DNA of 64,000 nt from CAYSRM01 sp964475205 (GTDB lineage: Bacteria; Verrucomicrobiota; Kiritimatiellia; UBA8416; CAYSRM01). The number at the start of each line of letters is the position of its first letter. The stretch's first letter is position 1. Positions 1-8,882 of the stretch are shown here, in pieces. Made by a program: the position numbers and the translations under genes. The notes beneath the pieces are model-generated. The model was given only the letters and a program-made list of their open reading frames with translations. It searched no databases and had not been told where the DNA came from. The stretch spans positions 18,482-82,481 of the forward strand of contig CAYYVQ010000006.1 in NCBI GenBank assembly GCA_964475205.1. The letters run 5' to 3'.

Positions 1-35
1 CAATAATTGCAATCTCAAAAAAAAAACTACAAACG

Positions 36-372
36 CTAACCCGGATTATTCACCAGTGCACCGGGCCTGACCTGTAACATATGATGGATCAGCGCCTTAC
101 GGGGACAACCACGGATTACACTGATGGCACGGATGTTTTGGGTCAGTTTACGATACGTTTCCATTGCAGTTTGGCGTGCTTGAAGTTCAACAGCAACCCG
201 AGCCGCAGGCCAGTATGACTGAGGTAGCCGGTCATCTGGGCGATGTGAGACTCGTCTGGCACCCTCCCTGTTCCTCCCTATCCGTGCCATCAGTGTAATC
301 CGTGGTTGAATCTCCTCGGCAACGGCGCTCCAATACGCCTCGAACTCGACCTTCATGAATAGATCAGGTTAA
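36..372. repeat. Small element with terminal inverted repeats
   Basis: Non-coding element of about 335 bp. Its left end (CTAACCCGGATTATTCACC, 36-54) is an imperfect inverted copy of its right end (ATGAATAGATCAGGTTAA, 355-372). Inside is a perfect 27-bp inverted repeat, 108-134 against 280-306, built on the core ACCACGGATTACACTGAT. The right end and internal core recur at 48687-48872 and 59132-59317. A 106-codon reading frame spans it on the minus strand, from an ATG in one end to a TAG in the other. I do not regard it as a gene. Confidence 0.75.
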
Positions 373-416
373 CCCATATACCTCACGGAATTTCGTATTG
401 TGGCAGAGCTTAACCC

Positions 417-444
417 TTGATCTAAATGACATAACCTTTACAAT
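417..444 (+). promoter_or_regulatory. Predicted promoter of fmdB-like gene
   Basis: A -35-like TTGATC (417-422) and a -10-like TACAAT (439-444) are separated by 16 bp. The predicted transcription start near 450 is only a few bases before the ATG at 456, so the message would have almost no leader. No convincing ribosome-binding site lies before that ATG. This is an inference from sequence match alone. Confidence 0.45.
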
Positions 445-455
445 ATGAAACCAGG

Positions 456-707
456 ATGCCGATATACGAATACAAAGCCATAAACCCAAAGAACTCATGT
501 TCCCGTTGCAGGAAAGGGTTCGACTTAATGCAGAAGATTTCCGATGAGCCTTTGGACAGGTGCCCCGATTGTGGCGCGCCGGTAGAAAAACAGATATCCG
601 CGCCATCGGTGGGCTCGTCAAAATCCGGCTTTGATGACCGGGCAAAACGGGCTGGCTTCCACAAGCTCAAGAAGCTCGGCAAAGGCGAATACGAGAAGCA
701 GTATTAA
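456..707 (+). CDS. FmdB-family zinc-ribbon protein
   Basis: Small protein of 83 residues beginning MPIYEYKA, the usual opening of the FmdB/CxxC_CxxC_SSSS family. A zinc ribbon is formed by C-x2-C near residue 15 (CSRC) and C-x2-C near residue 37 (CPDC), followed by a short Ser/Lys-rich tail. Family members are named after a putative regulator of formamidase expression, but their molecular role is unsettled. Structural zinc binding is the only safe inference. The gene converges on the lipid kinase gene and overlaps its end by 4 bp. It lies just downstream of the repeat element at 36-372. Confidence 0.85.
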   Translation: MPIYEYKAINPKNSCSRCRKGFDLMQKISDEPLDRCPDCGAPVEKQISAPSVGSSKSGFDDRAKRAGFHKLKKLGKGEYEKQY

Positions 708-1603
708 CCCGCCTTTGGAACCAGAACTTTTAAAGCCTGCGGGCGAACTTTGATCTCAATATCCTTCTCTGCATTGATAAGCTCCCCGTCAATCTGTACC
801 GGGCCCGGTTTTTTTCTTTCAACATGCATCTGCGCAAACCTTTCAGATATGACTTCAGGGATTGCATTCACCGACCCGTTGAAAAGCCGTCCAATATTTC
901 CAATCAACCGGGGAGCATCCTGTCGCAGCGCAACAACCAGCTCAAGCTTGCCATCGTCGGGTTGCGCCTGGGGTGCAATTTTGGCTCCCCCGCCGAACTG
1001 CGTAAGGTTTGCGACCGTAAAAACCATTGGATCTTGAAACGTCCGGTTTGTATCACCGTCAAGTGTAACGTAAAACGGCTGCGGCTCATACTGGAAAAAC
1101 TCGTGTACGCCTGCAAATATGTAAGGAAATATGCCGCGCACCTGGGATCTTTCAAAAGATCGTACCAGCGATGCGTCCCATGCCATACTGCAGGTTACAA
1201 AAAACGGCTTATCGTTCATCAGCCCGACATCAATGCGCTGCAGTTCCGCATTTGAAAGGGCCTGAACGGCACGGTCAACGGCAAGCGGAATTCCGAAATG
1301 ACGGGCAAAACCATTACCGCTCCCGCTGGGAATAACCCCTACGGCAGCCTCCGTTCCAGCCAGGACCTTGCCCACCGTGTTAACAGTTCCATCCCCCCCG
1401 GCAACAAGGATAGTGTCAATATTCTGGTCAAGCGCTCTTTGTACTTTTGCCAAACCATCCCTGGCGCTGTGACAGAACTGATACTTCACGTCATGGCCTT
1501 CATTCTCCCAGTAACGGTCTACTGCTTTACGCATGGAATCAAATGACCAGGACAAACCTGCTTTTCTATTAACCAGAACAAGTATTTTCTTCACCGGTTT
1601 CAT
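704..1603 (-). CDS. YegS/DagK-type lipid kinase
   Basis: Diacylglycerol-kinase catalytic family protein of about 299 residues. It probably phosphorylates a membrane lipid (diacylglycerol or a related sphingoid or phosphatidylglycerol substrate) with ATP. The nucleotide-binding GGDGT motif and the GSGNGFAR motif (about 70 and 95 residues into the protein) are intact, with a C-terminal beta-sandwich domain ending in an acidic and basic mix. I chose the ATG at 1603 (MKPVKKILV) because it matches the usual family start. The longer frame to 1636 begins at TTG. It is a monocistronic minus-strand gene convergent with the FmdB gene. The exact lipid substrate cannot be read from sequence. Confidence 0.85.
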   Translation of the reverse strand: MKPVKKILVLVNRKAGLSWSFDSMRKAVDRYWENEGHDVKYQFCHSARDGLAKVQRALDQNIDTILVAGGDGTVNTVGKVLAGTEAAVGVIPSGSGNGFARHFGIPLAVDRAVQALSNAELQRIDVGLMNDKPFFVTCSMAWDASLVRSFERSQVRGIFPYIFAGVHEFFQYEPQPFYVTLDGDTNRTFQDPMVFTVANLTQFGGGAKIAPQAQPDDGKLELVVALRQDAPRLIGNIGRLFNGSVNAIPEVISERFAQMHVERKKPGPVQIDGELINAEKDIEIKVRPQALKVLVPKAG

Positions 1604-1735
1604 GCCCTCTGCGCTCTTCAAACCGCATTCTTTCAATAATTCTTACCCAGCCAACTCATCAACAAGCTCCCACACACGCGCCCTCTCATTGCGCAAAAAA
1701 CCACAGCGCTGAAAAAGACAACTTTTCCCCTTTTT

Positions 1736-1754
1736 CATAAACAGATCAGGCTAA
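1736..1754. repeat. Element end lying on the phoH stop codon
   Basis: The sequence ACAGATCAGGCTAA matches the right-end consensus of the small elements (AATAGATCAGGCTAA) with one change in this stretch. Read on the minus strand it gives TTTAGCCTGATCTG. The TAG in it is the stop codon of the PhoH gene, whose coding sequence ends in CTT just before. A possible opposite end is the degraded stretch near 1640-1665, which I cannot fix with confidence. Confidence 0.5.
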
Positions 1755-3082
1755 AGAATGTTGCTCGCCAGCTCCGCAAGCTCCGAGCGTTCTCCCTTTT
1801 CAAGGTTCACATGCGCATACATCTGCTGGCCCTGCATTTTCTCTATCAGGTAACTGAGCCCGTTCGACTCGGCGTCCAGGTATGGATGATCTATCTGAAA
1901 AATATCACCCGTGAAAACAACCTTTGCGCCCTCACCTGCGCGGGTAATGATGGTCTTCACTTCATGGGGCGTGAGATTCTGACCCTCGTCAACAATAAAG
2001 AACACGTCGACAAGACTTCGGCCGCGTATGTACGAGAGCGGCGTTATGACCAGTTCTTCATCATCCAGCATCTTTTTAATAGCCTTGAAACGGCTGTCCG
2101 ACTTGGGAAACTGCTTTTTTATGACTCCCAGGTTGTCGTACAAAGGCTGCATAAAAGGCGCAAGCTTCTCCCCGACTTCGCCGGGCAGATAACCGATGTC
2201 CTTATTGCTTAATGTCACGATAGGCCGGGCCAGAAGTATTTGTTTGTGCTTCTTCTGCATCTCGAGGGCGGCAGCCATTGCAAGGAGCGTTTTACCGGTC
2301 CCGGCCTTGCCCGAAAGAGTTACAAGAGGTATGTAAGGATTCATCAGCGCATCAATGGCAAAAGTCTGTTCCGCGTTGCGGGGCGTGATATTATAAACCG
2401 GCGATTTGTCCACCCTCTTTATTGTGTCGGTATATGCATCGTAAACCGCCAGTCCCGACTTCTTTCCACTGCGGACAATCAGGTACTCGTTGGGCAAAAG
2501 TTCCCCGTGGCAATCCAGGGAACCGGCTTCAACTTCAAAAGGCTCCTTATAGAGAGCGCCGATCAGTGATTCAGGAATATCTTCGAGAACCCTCTTTCCG
2601 GTGTAAAGGCTTGAAGCATCCTTTACCCTGTCTGTTGTATAGTCCTCGGCATGGAGGCCGACGGATTTGGCCTTCAGGCGCAGATTTACATCTTTGCTGA
2701 CCAGTGTGACCTTCCGGTCAGGGTTTTCCTTTGCAAGGTGATAGGCAATGTTCAGGATCTGATGATCCGGCTGATGGACCGGAAAATTCAGTTTAAGATC
2801 TTCGTGCATTTCCTTTGCCAGCTCCACACTGAGCCTTCCCTTGCCCGGCCCTATGCGTACGCCATCGGAAAAAAGCTGCTGTCCGCTCAGCGCATCCACA
2901 CGTCTCAAAAAATTCCGCGCATGATAACTGATTGCCTGATGCCCTTTTTTAAAGTGATCGAGTTCTTCAAGCACAACAATTGGCATGCTTATGTCGTGTT
3001 CATCAAACTGATCCACGCACGAGCTGTCATGCAGAATCACGTTAGTATCCAGAATAAAAATCTTGTTAGTTGAATCTTTCAT
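1751..3082 (-). CDS. PIN-PhoH fusion ATPase
   Basis: Cytoplasmic protein of 443 residues with an N-terminal PIN nuclease domain (residues 1-145) and a C-terminal PhoH AAA-type ATPase (about 235-443). The PIN acidic residues are visible at D12 (FILDTNV), E39/E40 and D131. Walker A is GKAGTGKT at 258-265 and Walker B is VDEGQ at 364-368, followed by the TGDIFQID sensor segment. This is the PhoH2-like architecture, proposed to couple RNA unwinding to RNA cleavage. The start is supported by GGAGG seven bases upstream. Its stop codon is supplied by the end of a dispersed repeat at 1736-1754. It is not linked to an antitoxin gene, so a toxin role is not indicated. Confidence 0.9.
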   Translation of the reverse strand: MKDSTNKIFILDTNVILHDSSCVDQFDEHDISMPIVVLEELDHFKKGHQAISYHARNFLRRVDALSGQQLFSDGVRIGPGKGRLSVELAKEMHEDLKLNFPVHQPDHQILNIAYHLAKENPDRKVTLVSKDVNLRLKAKSVGLHAEDYTTDRVKDASSLYTGKRVLEDIPESLIGALYKEPFEVEAGSLDCHGELLPNEYLIVRSGKKSGLAVYDAYTDTIKRVDKSPVYNITPRNAEQTFAIDALMNPYIPLVTLSGKAGTGKTLLAMAAALEMQKKHKQILLARPIVTLSNKDIGYLPGEVGEKLAPFMQPLYDNLGVIKKQFPKSDSRFKAIKKMLDDEELVITPLSYIRGRSLVDVFFIVDEGQNLTPHEVKTIITRAGEGAKVVFTGDIFQIDHPYLDAESNGLSYLIEKMQGQQMYAHVNLEKGERSELAELASNIL

Positions 3083-3178
3083 CTACTTCCCTCCCCATGC
3101 ACATCCTGTCCAGTCAAAATTCTGCCGCTAACGCCCGGCCCGTAAATTCCTGTGAGATATGCGGGCTAACTGCGGCAA

Positions 3179-4597
3179 CTATTCCCATATCAGCTCCAAC
3201 ATCTCTTCCTGGTCGGCGTCAACTATGCCAACCACCTGCCCCTTGCGCGCAAGCTTCAAAAAACGCCCCTTTTCCGTCTCCCATACCTGGCATAAAAAAC
3301 CGGACTTCCCTTTTCCTTTTTTGAGCGGTTCCATATCAGGAAAACGTTTCCCGAGCATCATCCTGTAACCCGCGGCAAACTCGGCGGCTTCGCTGTCACT
3401 GTCCCATACTGTTTTCCAGACGAGCATGCCGCTGCCGGATTTCTCATCAACAAAATAAAAATACCTGTCTCCGCCCCAACCTTCCGCTACAGAAGACGGG
3501 TCCAGTCCGCCGACCTCGCCCTCATTCCACAAATCAAACAGAAAACCCATGCTCATTTCGCCCACAACATCCTGCTCAACAAGCTTCCACCCGGCGGGAA
3601 CGCGCTGCTCAAGGCCATGAATCCGCACTGTCACAGGCCCCTCGCGCGTCTTTGCTATAAGCTTTTCGGGATGGAGAAGCTGTTCTGTAGACTCAATTGG
3701 ATTTTTACCGTAAAGATCGGATACTGCTTCCCATCCGCCTTGCGACTTAACGTAGTCAATAGCTGATGCTCCCTGGATGTACGCGCCCAGTATCTGTTGC
3801 ACGAAGAATCTAGGCTGGTCCTTCAAATTTACCTCTGGCATACCCTGCATCCCGTGTCCGGCGCCCATGCCGCCTGAGTTTTTCAGGGAAAGTTCTGCAA
3901 TAGCGTCAAAATCCATCGCCGCCTGCGCCTTTATAGCCATGGAAACCATTGGTTCAACAGACGGTATGGATGTCCGGCCCAACTGGTCCATGAGCATCCA
4001 TGCGGTCATAACCCATGTTGCCTCGCCTTCCACCAGCGACTGCCTGGCAAGCAACAGGTCGCCGTTATCCCGCATCAATTGCAGATCGCCTTTCATAAAA
4101 TTCTGCAAGTCAAAATTATGGTCCTGCAATGCGTGGCAAAGCTCATGAGATGTGATCACGTCAAGCATCGTGCTGTTCAGGTTTGTCTGGATCAGGTAGT
4201 ACGTTTTCTGCTCGGGCGAATAATGGGCGGCGGCCTGGTCTTTCATAAAGCTATAGAACCATTCTTTTAAATCCAGTGGTTCCTGCAACGCGCCAAGCCG
4301 GACCAGCGCCTCCACGTAGTGGCTGGGGTTCTGTTCCCCGAACTGTTCGGTAATTTCCTTTTCAATGTATGATTTCAAGTCCTGCATGGGTTGGATCGCA
4401 ACCTCAACACTATTCGTAAATTTGAGGCCCCTGATCTTTTCAACGCTCTCCGCAATGCTCTGCACCCGCAGAAATGCGGCACGGATCCGCTCGTCCCCTG
4501 CTTTTCCGTCTGCCCGAGCCAAAGAACAAAGCAGCATTAAGCAGGCCGTAAACGCCGCAGCCTGCGTCTTGAAACATTTCACTGGTCCGTTATTCAT
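3179..4597 (-). CDS. Putative secreted zincin-type metallopeptidase
   Basis: Protein of 472 residues with a signal peptide (hydrophobic 12-28, then ARADG), so probably exported. A zinc-site motif HELCH is at 151-155 and a downstream glutamate lies in VEGEATW (about 190-192). This is the HExxH plus distal E arrangement of gluzincins, consistent with an active metallopeptidase. The C-terminal half (about 300-472) has no recognised motif. I cannot place it in a named peptidase family. It lies upstream of the PhoH gene on the same strand with 96 bp between them, possibly co-transcribed. The ATG at 4597 has only a weak ribosome-binding site. Confidence 0.6.
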   Translation of the reverse strand: MNNGPVKCFKTQAAAFTACLMLLCSLARADGKAGDERIRAAFLRVQSIAESVEKIRGLKFTNSVEVAIQPMQDLKSYIEKEITEQFGEQNPSHYVEALVRLGALQEPLDLKEWFYSFMKDQAAAHYSPEQKTYYLIQTNLNSTMLDVITSHELCHALQDHNFDLQNFMKGDLQLMRDNGDLLLARQSLVEGEATWVMTAWMLMDQLGRTSIPSVEPMVSMAIKAQAAMDFDAIAELSLKNSGGMGAGHGMQGMPEVNLKDQPRFFVQQILGAYIQGASAIDYVKSQGGWEAVSDLYGKNPIESTEQLLHPEKLIAKTREGPVTVRIHGLEQRVPAGWKLVEQDVVGEMSMGFLFDLWNEGEVGGLDPSSVAEGWGGDRYFYFVDEKSGSGMLVWKTVWDSDSEAAEFAAGYRMMLGKRFPDMEPLKKGKGKSGFLCQVWETEKGRFLKLARKGQVVGIVDADQEEMLELIWE

Positions 4598-4699
4598 GGC
4601 CCAATATTAACCTCTCGCGCAGCATCAATCAAGCGCCGCTTATCCCGTCTTCTGAAATTCCACTTTTCATCATGAGATAAAGCTGGCAGGCAATAGGCA

Positions 4700-4729
4700 T
4701 TGACGGGCCATGGCGCATAAACCTATACT
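4700..4729 (+). promoter_or_regulatory. Predicted sigma70-type promoter
   Basis: TTGACG at 4700-4705 and TATACT at 4724-4729 with an 18-bp spacer. The predicted transcription start near 4736 lies downstream of the upstream ATG at 4710 and before the AGAAAGG ribosome site at 4752-4757. This supports translation of the aldolase gene from 4767. Confidence 0.6.
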
Positions 4730-4766
4730 TTGCGTTTCACAAATCAATACAAGAAAGGCTTTAAAT

Positions 4767-5759
4767 ATGGCTGGAAATATCGATGAAAGACTCAAAAAGG
4801 GCTGGGTCGGCTACCGCCCGGACATCAAGTTGCTTGATTGCACGGTTCGGGACGGCGGGCTAATGACCTCGCACCGGTTTGAAGATGAGTTTGTCAAAGG
4901 CGTTTACGATGCCGCTGTAAAGTCCGGCGTAGACTACGTGGAGATGGGCTATAAAGCGTCCAAAAAGATCTATTCCCCATCTGAACACGGGCCATGGAAA
5001 TTCTGCGACGAGGATAACCTTCGCCGAATAGTCGGAGACAAGCCCGGTTCAACCAGGATATCGGTAATGGCCGATGCCGAGCGAACAGATTACAAGCAAG
5101 ATATCCTCCCCAAGGACCAGAGCGTAATAGATACCATACGGGTGGCGTCCTATATTCACCAGATCCCGACCGCCGTTGACATGATAAAGGACGCGCACGA
5201 TAAGGGCTACGAGACACTGATGCAACTCATGGCTATCTCCGTTGTCTCAGAAGAAGACATGAGCCAAGCCCTGGAAATAATTCGAGAAACACCTGTAACC
5301 GCAGTTTACATTGTCGACAGTTTCGGATCTCTTTACTCAGAAGAAGTAAAAAGACTGACAACGATCTTCAAGGAGCTTCTTGAAGGAACCGGGAAGGATA
5401 TCGGCTTCCACGGACACAATAATCAACAATTGGCATTTGCCAACACTGTCGAAGCCTTGCTCAACGGCGCCCGACGGCTTGACGCCACTGTTTGCGGCAT
5501 AGGCCGGGGAGCAGGCAACTGCCCCATGGAACTGCTGGTCGGATTCCTGCACAATCCTAAATTCCACCTGAGACCCGTGCTGGAATGCGCGCGCGACTAC
5601 CTTGCTCCCCTTTCAAAAAAGGTCGAATGGGGATACACGGTTCCATACGGAATAACGGGCCAACTCAATCAACATCCGCGCCCGGCAATGAAACTCAGGG
5701 CCGGCGACACCCCGGACGATTACGTAAGCTTCTACGATACTATAATAGAGGAAGAATAA
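4767..5759 (+). CDS. Aldolase-type (HMGL-like) TIM-barrel enzyme
   Basis: Protein of 330 residues in the HMG-CoA lyase/DmpG-like aldolase family, which makes or breaks C-C bonds next to a carbonyl using a divalent metal. The metal and substrate motif DCTVRDGG is at 24-31 and the metal ligands HGH at 215-217 are followed by NN, both as in 4-hydroxy-2-oxovalerate aldolases. GIGRGAGN near 244 is the conserved glycine loop. No DmpF-like acylating dehydrogenase is adjacent, so the channelled meta-cleavage pathway is unlikely and the true substrate is unknown. The start is chosen on the AGAAAGG site and the promoter at 4700. The frame is open back to 4710. Confidence 0.8.
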   Translation: MAGNIDERLKKGWVGYRPDIKLLDCTVRDGGLMTSHRFEDEFVKGVYDAAVKSGVDYVEMGYKASKKIYSPSEHGPWKFCDEDNLRRIVGDKPGSTRISVMADAERTDYKQDILPKDQSVIDTIRVASYIHQIPTAVDMIKDAHDKGYETLMQLMAISVVSEEDMSQALEIIRETPVTAVYIVDSFGSLYSEEVKRLTTIFKELLEGTGKDIGFHGHNNQQLAFANTVEALLNGARRLDATVCGIGRGAGNCPMELLVGFLHNPKFHLRPVLECARDYLAPLSKKVEWGYTVPYGITGQLNQHPRPAMKLRAGDTPDDYVSFYDTIIEEE

Positions 5760-5948
5760 CGCTCTCACTCCAATAATCCAGGAAGTGCGGAATAAGACAG
5801 TAATGAACAAGGAAAGAAAACAGACATTGGCTCCGCCCCCCTTCGCCATGCCATACACCTGGCAAAGGCGAAAAGGCGAAAACAACTCGAAATGACGCAC
5901 CGAAGGCGCAAATGACTCGGCCCTTCGGGATTCGAATCTGCACTGAAA

Positions 5949-7118
5949 ATGAAAAAAAAGACAGATCGCAACGTATATGTCCTGGGTCTGACCAGCCTGT
6001 TCAACGACTGGTCAAGCGAGATGATCTTTCCGCTTCTTCCCGCCTTCATGGCGCAGATACTGAACATTCCCAAGCCGTTAATCGGACTTATAGAGGGTGT
6101 TTCCAGGAGTTTGGCTTCCATCCTTAAGTTCTTCTCCGGCTACATTTCCGACCGACTGGGAAGAAGAAAAGCCCTTGCGGTTACAGGCTACGCTCTTTCA
6201 AATATAGTCAAACCGTTTCTGGCGCTGGCGCATACCTGGTGGGCAGTGCTTGCGGTAAGAGCTGCAGATCGTTTTGGCAAAGGCGTACGCACCGCTCCCC
6301 GCGATGCCCTTCTGGCTTCTTCAACCGAGAAGACAAAAAAGACAAGGGGCAGATCATTCGGATTCCACCGGGCCATGGACACAACCGGGGCAATGCTGGG
6401 AACCATCTGCGCTTATTTTCTTCTTCGCTTTCTTCCCTGGGACATGGATATGAACTACCGTACAGTTTTCCTTCTTGCGGTAATCCCGGGAGCAATTGGA
6501 ACAGCCTGCATAATACTGGGCACGAAAGAAAAACCTGTCACCGGCGCACGCCGAAAACCTTCGCTTAACTGGAAAAAATTGCCCGCGAATATACGCAAAC
6601 TCGTCATTGCCTCTGTAATCTTCGGCATCGGCAACTACACGTTCACTTTCTTTATCCTGCGCATATTCGAAATGGGAGTCTCCCAGGTTGTCGTCCCGCT
6701 TGTGTATCTTTTCTACAACATTGTTTATATGGCCGCGTCAATACCCGCCGGCAGACTTTCCGATAGAATAGGGAGAAAAAAAGTGCTGATGGCCGGTTTC
6801 GTTCTGTATGCTCTGACAGCGACGGGCTTTGCGTTGCTCAATTCCTTGTTCGCGGCATGGGCGCTGATGGGGCTTTTCGGACTGCACATGGCAATGACCG
6901 ACGCAACAGCCAGGGCTTTTATAAGCGATCTTGCCGACGAAGAAGTCCGGGGAACGGCCCTGGGCGTCTACCATACAGGGGTAGGCATTGCGGATCTGCC
7001 CGCAGGCCTTCTTGCGGGTTTCCTCTGGGCGCAGCTTTCTTCCTCTGCCACTTTCCTTGCCGGGGCAGTCCTGGCTTTTGTCTCAATCGCCGTTCTTGCA
7101 ACTGTGAAAGAAAAGTAG
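5949..7118 (+). CDS. MFS transporter
   Basis: Twelve-helix major facilitator of 389 residues in the inner membrane. The loop 2-3 signature is GYISDRLGRRKA (64-75). A second strongly conserved stretch, DRFGKGVRTAPRDA, is at 107-120. The repeat of the loop motif in the second half is GRLSDRIGRKK. The family with GKGVR.APRDA is a group of uncharacterised efflux-type MFS proteins, so the substrate is not inferred. A methyltransferase gene follows 12 bp downstream and may share the transcript. The 190 bp upstream (5760-5948) show no element I can name. Confidence 0.85.
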   Translation: MKKKTDRNVYVLGLTSLFNDWSSEMIFPLLPAFMAQILNIPKPLIGLIEGVSRSLASILKFFSGYISDRLGRRKALAVTGYALSNIVKPFLALAHTWWAVLAVRAADRFGKGVRTAPRDALLASSTEKTKKTRGRSFGFHRAMDTTGAMLGTICAYFLLRFLPWDMDMNYRTVFLLAVIPGAIGTACIILGTKEKPVTGARRKPSLNWKKLPANIRKLVIASVIFGIGNYTFTFFILRIFEMGVSQVVVPLVYLFYNIVYMAASIPAGRLSDRIGRKKVLMAGFVLYALTATGFALLNSLFAAWALMGLFGLHMAMTDATARAFISDLADEEVRGTALGVYHTGVGIADLPAGLLAGFLWAQLSSSATFLAGAVLAFVSIAVLATVKEK

Positions 7119-7130
7119 CCCGCTGCATTT

Positions 7131-7766
7131 ATGCCGGACGACAAAAAAGCCATGGGACAGAAAAAGACACGCAAAGTTTTCGATAATTCCTACTACGAAA
7201 GGTTCTATGTCAATCCTCAGACAAGGGCTGTTGAGGAAAAAGATATTGTCCTGCTCGTAAACCATATATGCAGCTATCTTCGATATCTCCGGATTCCCGT
7301 AAAATCAGCTATCGATATGGGATGCGGACTCGGGTTCTGGAAAAAACCGCTTGAATATCAGTTTCCCGGCATCACATACACCGGCGTGGATTCCAGCAGT
7401 CAGCTTTGCGCCCGGCTTGGCTGGAAACACAGCTCCATAACAGACTACCACACAAGAAAACGTTTCGACCTTGTTATTTGCCAGAGTGTTCTGCAATACC
7501 TTCCGGATAATGAAATCAATGACGCATTAGAAAACATTCATTCGCTGTGCAGGGGCGGCATGTATCTTGAAGTCGTAACCCTCGAAGACTGGCGAACAAA
7601 TTGCGACCAGTCCAGAACCGACGGAAAAATTCATTTTCGCCCTGCCGAATGGTATAGAAAAAAAGTCCGGAAGTATTTTATAAATTGCGGAGGCGGGCTT
7701 TTCATCCCCGTCGAATCACAGGCGCCACTGTACGAACTGGAATGTCTTCAACCACTTACAACTTGA
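7131..7766 (+). CDS. Class I SAM-dependent methyltransferase
   Basis: Protein of 211 residues with a Rossmann-type SAM-binding fold. Motif I is DMGCGLG at 62-68, the acidic residue after strand 2 is D87 (TGVDSSS), and post-motif stretches FDLVICQSVLQYLPD and GGMYLEVV are in the expected places. The C-terminal part is short and gives no hint of the acceptor. It starts 12 bp after the MFS stop, which suggests co-transcription. An internal ATG at 7152 (MGQKKTRK) is an alternative start. Known of the family: the fold methylates anything from small molecules to rRNA, so the substrate stays open. Confidence 0.8.
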   Translation: MPDDKKAMGQKKTRKVFDNSYYERFYVNPQTRAVEEKDIVLLVNHICSYLRYLRIPVKSAIDMGCGLGFWKKPLEYQFPGITYTGVDSSSQLCARLGWKHSSITDYHTRKRFDLVICQSVLQYLPDNEINDALENIHSLCRGGMYLEVVTLEDWRTNCDQSRTDGKIHFRPAEWYRKKVRKYFINCGGGLFIPVESQAPLYELECLQPLTT

Positions 7767-7856
7767 TTCCGCAAACACAATGCCCGAAACTTTAACGATG
7801 TGCTTGCCTTCTCTGAAAAATCCGGCTAATTTTCCGTCTTTATCTGGAGCCGGGTT

Positions 7857-8876
7857 ATGGTAACAAAAGAACTTGTGACAAAGGTGCAGGAGTGCGGCAA
7901 AGAAGGACGACGCCTTGTCGTGCCGCTGATGGGCTTCCCGGGCCTCTCAATAACAGACTGCACAGTTAAACTGGCACAACAGAACTACGGGGAGCATTTC
8001 AAGGTCATCAAGGCGCTTGCCGACCGTTTCCAGCCAGACATCATATTTCCGCTCATGGATCTTGCCGTTGAGGCAAATGCGCTGGGACGCTACACGGTTT
8101 TTCCCAAGCGGGATTCCGCCACAGTTGTAAAAGACACCTTTGACATGGCCGAACTGCAGGCACAGAAAGATATCAACATGGCTTTCGACACCCGCATCAT
8201 AGGCTATGTCGAAGTCGAAAAGCTCATGAATATCGGTTTGAATCACAAAATTATGCGCGGCGCCTACGTGACAGGCCCTTATTCGCTCGCAGCCCTGATG
8301 ATGGGCGCCGATGAAGCCGCGATGGCTACCGTGCTCAAACCAAAGGAACTCGAACTGCTTTGCCAGTTCACCACAGACAAGATACAGCAGTACGCACGCC
8401 AGCTCATAGCGGCGGGAGCAGAAGTCATCTGCATACTCGAACCCAGCGCCGTAATGCTTGGCCCTGAGCAGTTTCACCAGTTTTCGTCACAGTTTGTAAA
8501 GCACTTGAACGATAGCTGCAAGTATACCGGCGTAGCCACCGTATACCACACCTGCGGAAATACCATGCATCTTATAGATAAGATGGTGGAAGCCGATGTC
8601 GATGCCATAAGCCTGGATTCACCGGGAATAGGCGTAGACCTCCCGGAAGCAGCCAAAAGGGTCCCCGACAACGTCGTGATTATGGGCAACATAAACCCGA
8701 CAGGCGCCATTCTCAACGGAGCTCCCCACCAGGTCCAGCAGGAAGTATACGCCCTGCTGGAAACCATGCGTGATTTCCCTAACTACGTGCTCAGCACCGG
8801 CTGTGACCTACCCCAGGAAACTCCGCTTGAAAACATCAAGGCCTTCATGGAAGCAGGCAGAAACTACCGAATCTAG
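7857..8876 (+). CDS. MtaA/CmuA-type UroD-fold methyltransferase
   Basis: Protein of 339 residues with the uroporphyrinogen-decarboxylase TIM-barrel fold, of the corrinoid methyltransferase subgroup. The zinc motif H-x-C-xn-C is visible as HTC at 231-233 and C316 (STGCDLP). That is the metal site of MtaA/MtbA-like methyl-corrinoid:coenzyme M methyltransferases, not of true HemE. No corrinoid protein or MtaB homologue is adjacent, so the methyl donor and acceptor are unknown. GGAG before the GTT-ATG at 7857 supports the start. It converges with clpB, leaving 6 bp between the two genes. Confidence 0.8.
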   Translation: MVTKELVTKVQECGKEGRRLVVPLMGFPGLSITDCTVKLAQQNYGEHFKVIKALADRFQPDIIFPLMDLAVEANALGRYTVFPKRDSATVVKDTFDMAELQAQKDINMAFDTRIIGYVEVEKLMNIGLNHKIMRGAYVTGPYSLAALMMGADEAAMATVLKPKELELLCQFTTDKIQQYARQLIAAGAEVICILEPSAVMLGPEQFHQFSSQFVKHLNDSCKYTGVATVYHTCGNTMHLIDKMVEADVDAISLDSPGIGVDLPEAAKRVPDNVVIMGNINPTGAILNGAPHQVQQEVYALLETMRDFPNYVLSTGCDLPQETPLENIKAFMEAGRNYRI

Positions 8877-8882
8877 CCCGCA

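Noticed and set aside
36..356. A 106-codon minus-strand reading frame
   Set aside because: It lies wholly inside a TIR element, begins and ends in the terminal repeats, includes both arms of a perfect 27-bp inverted repeat and resembles no protein.
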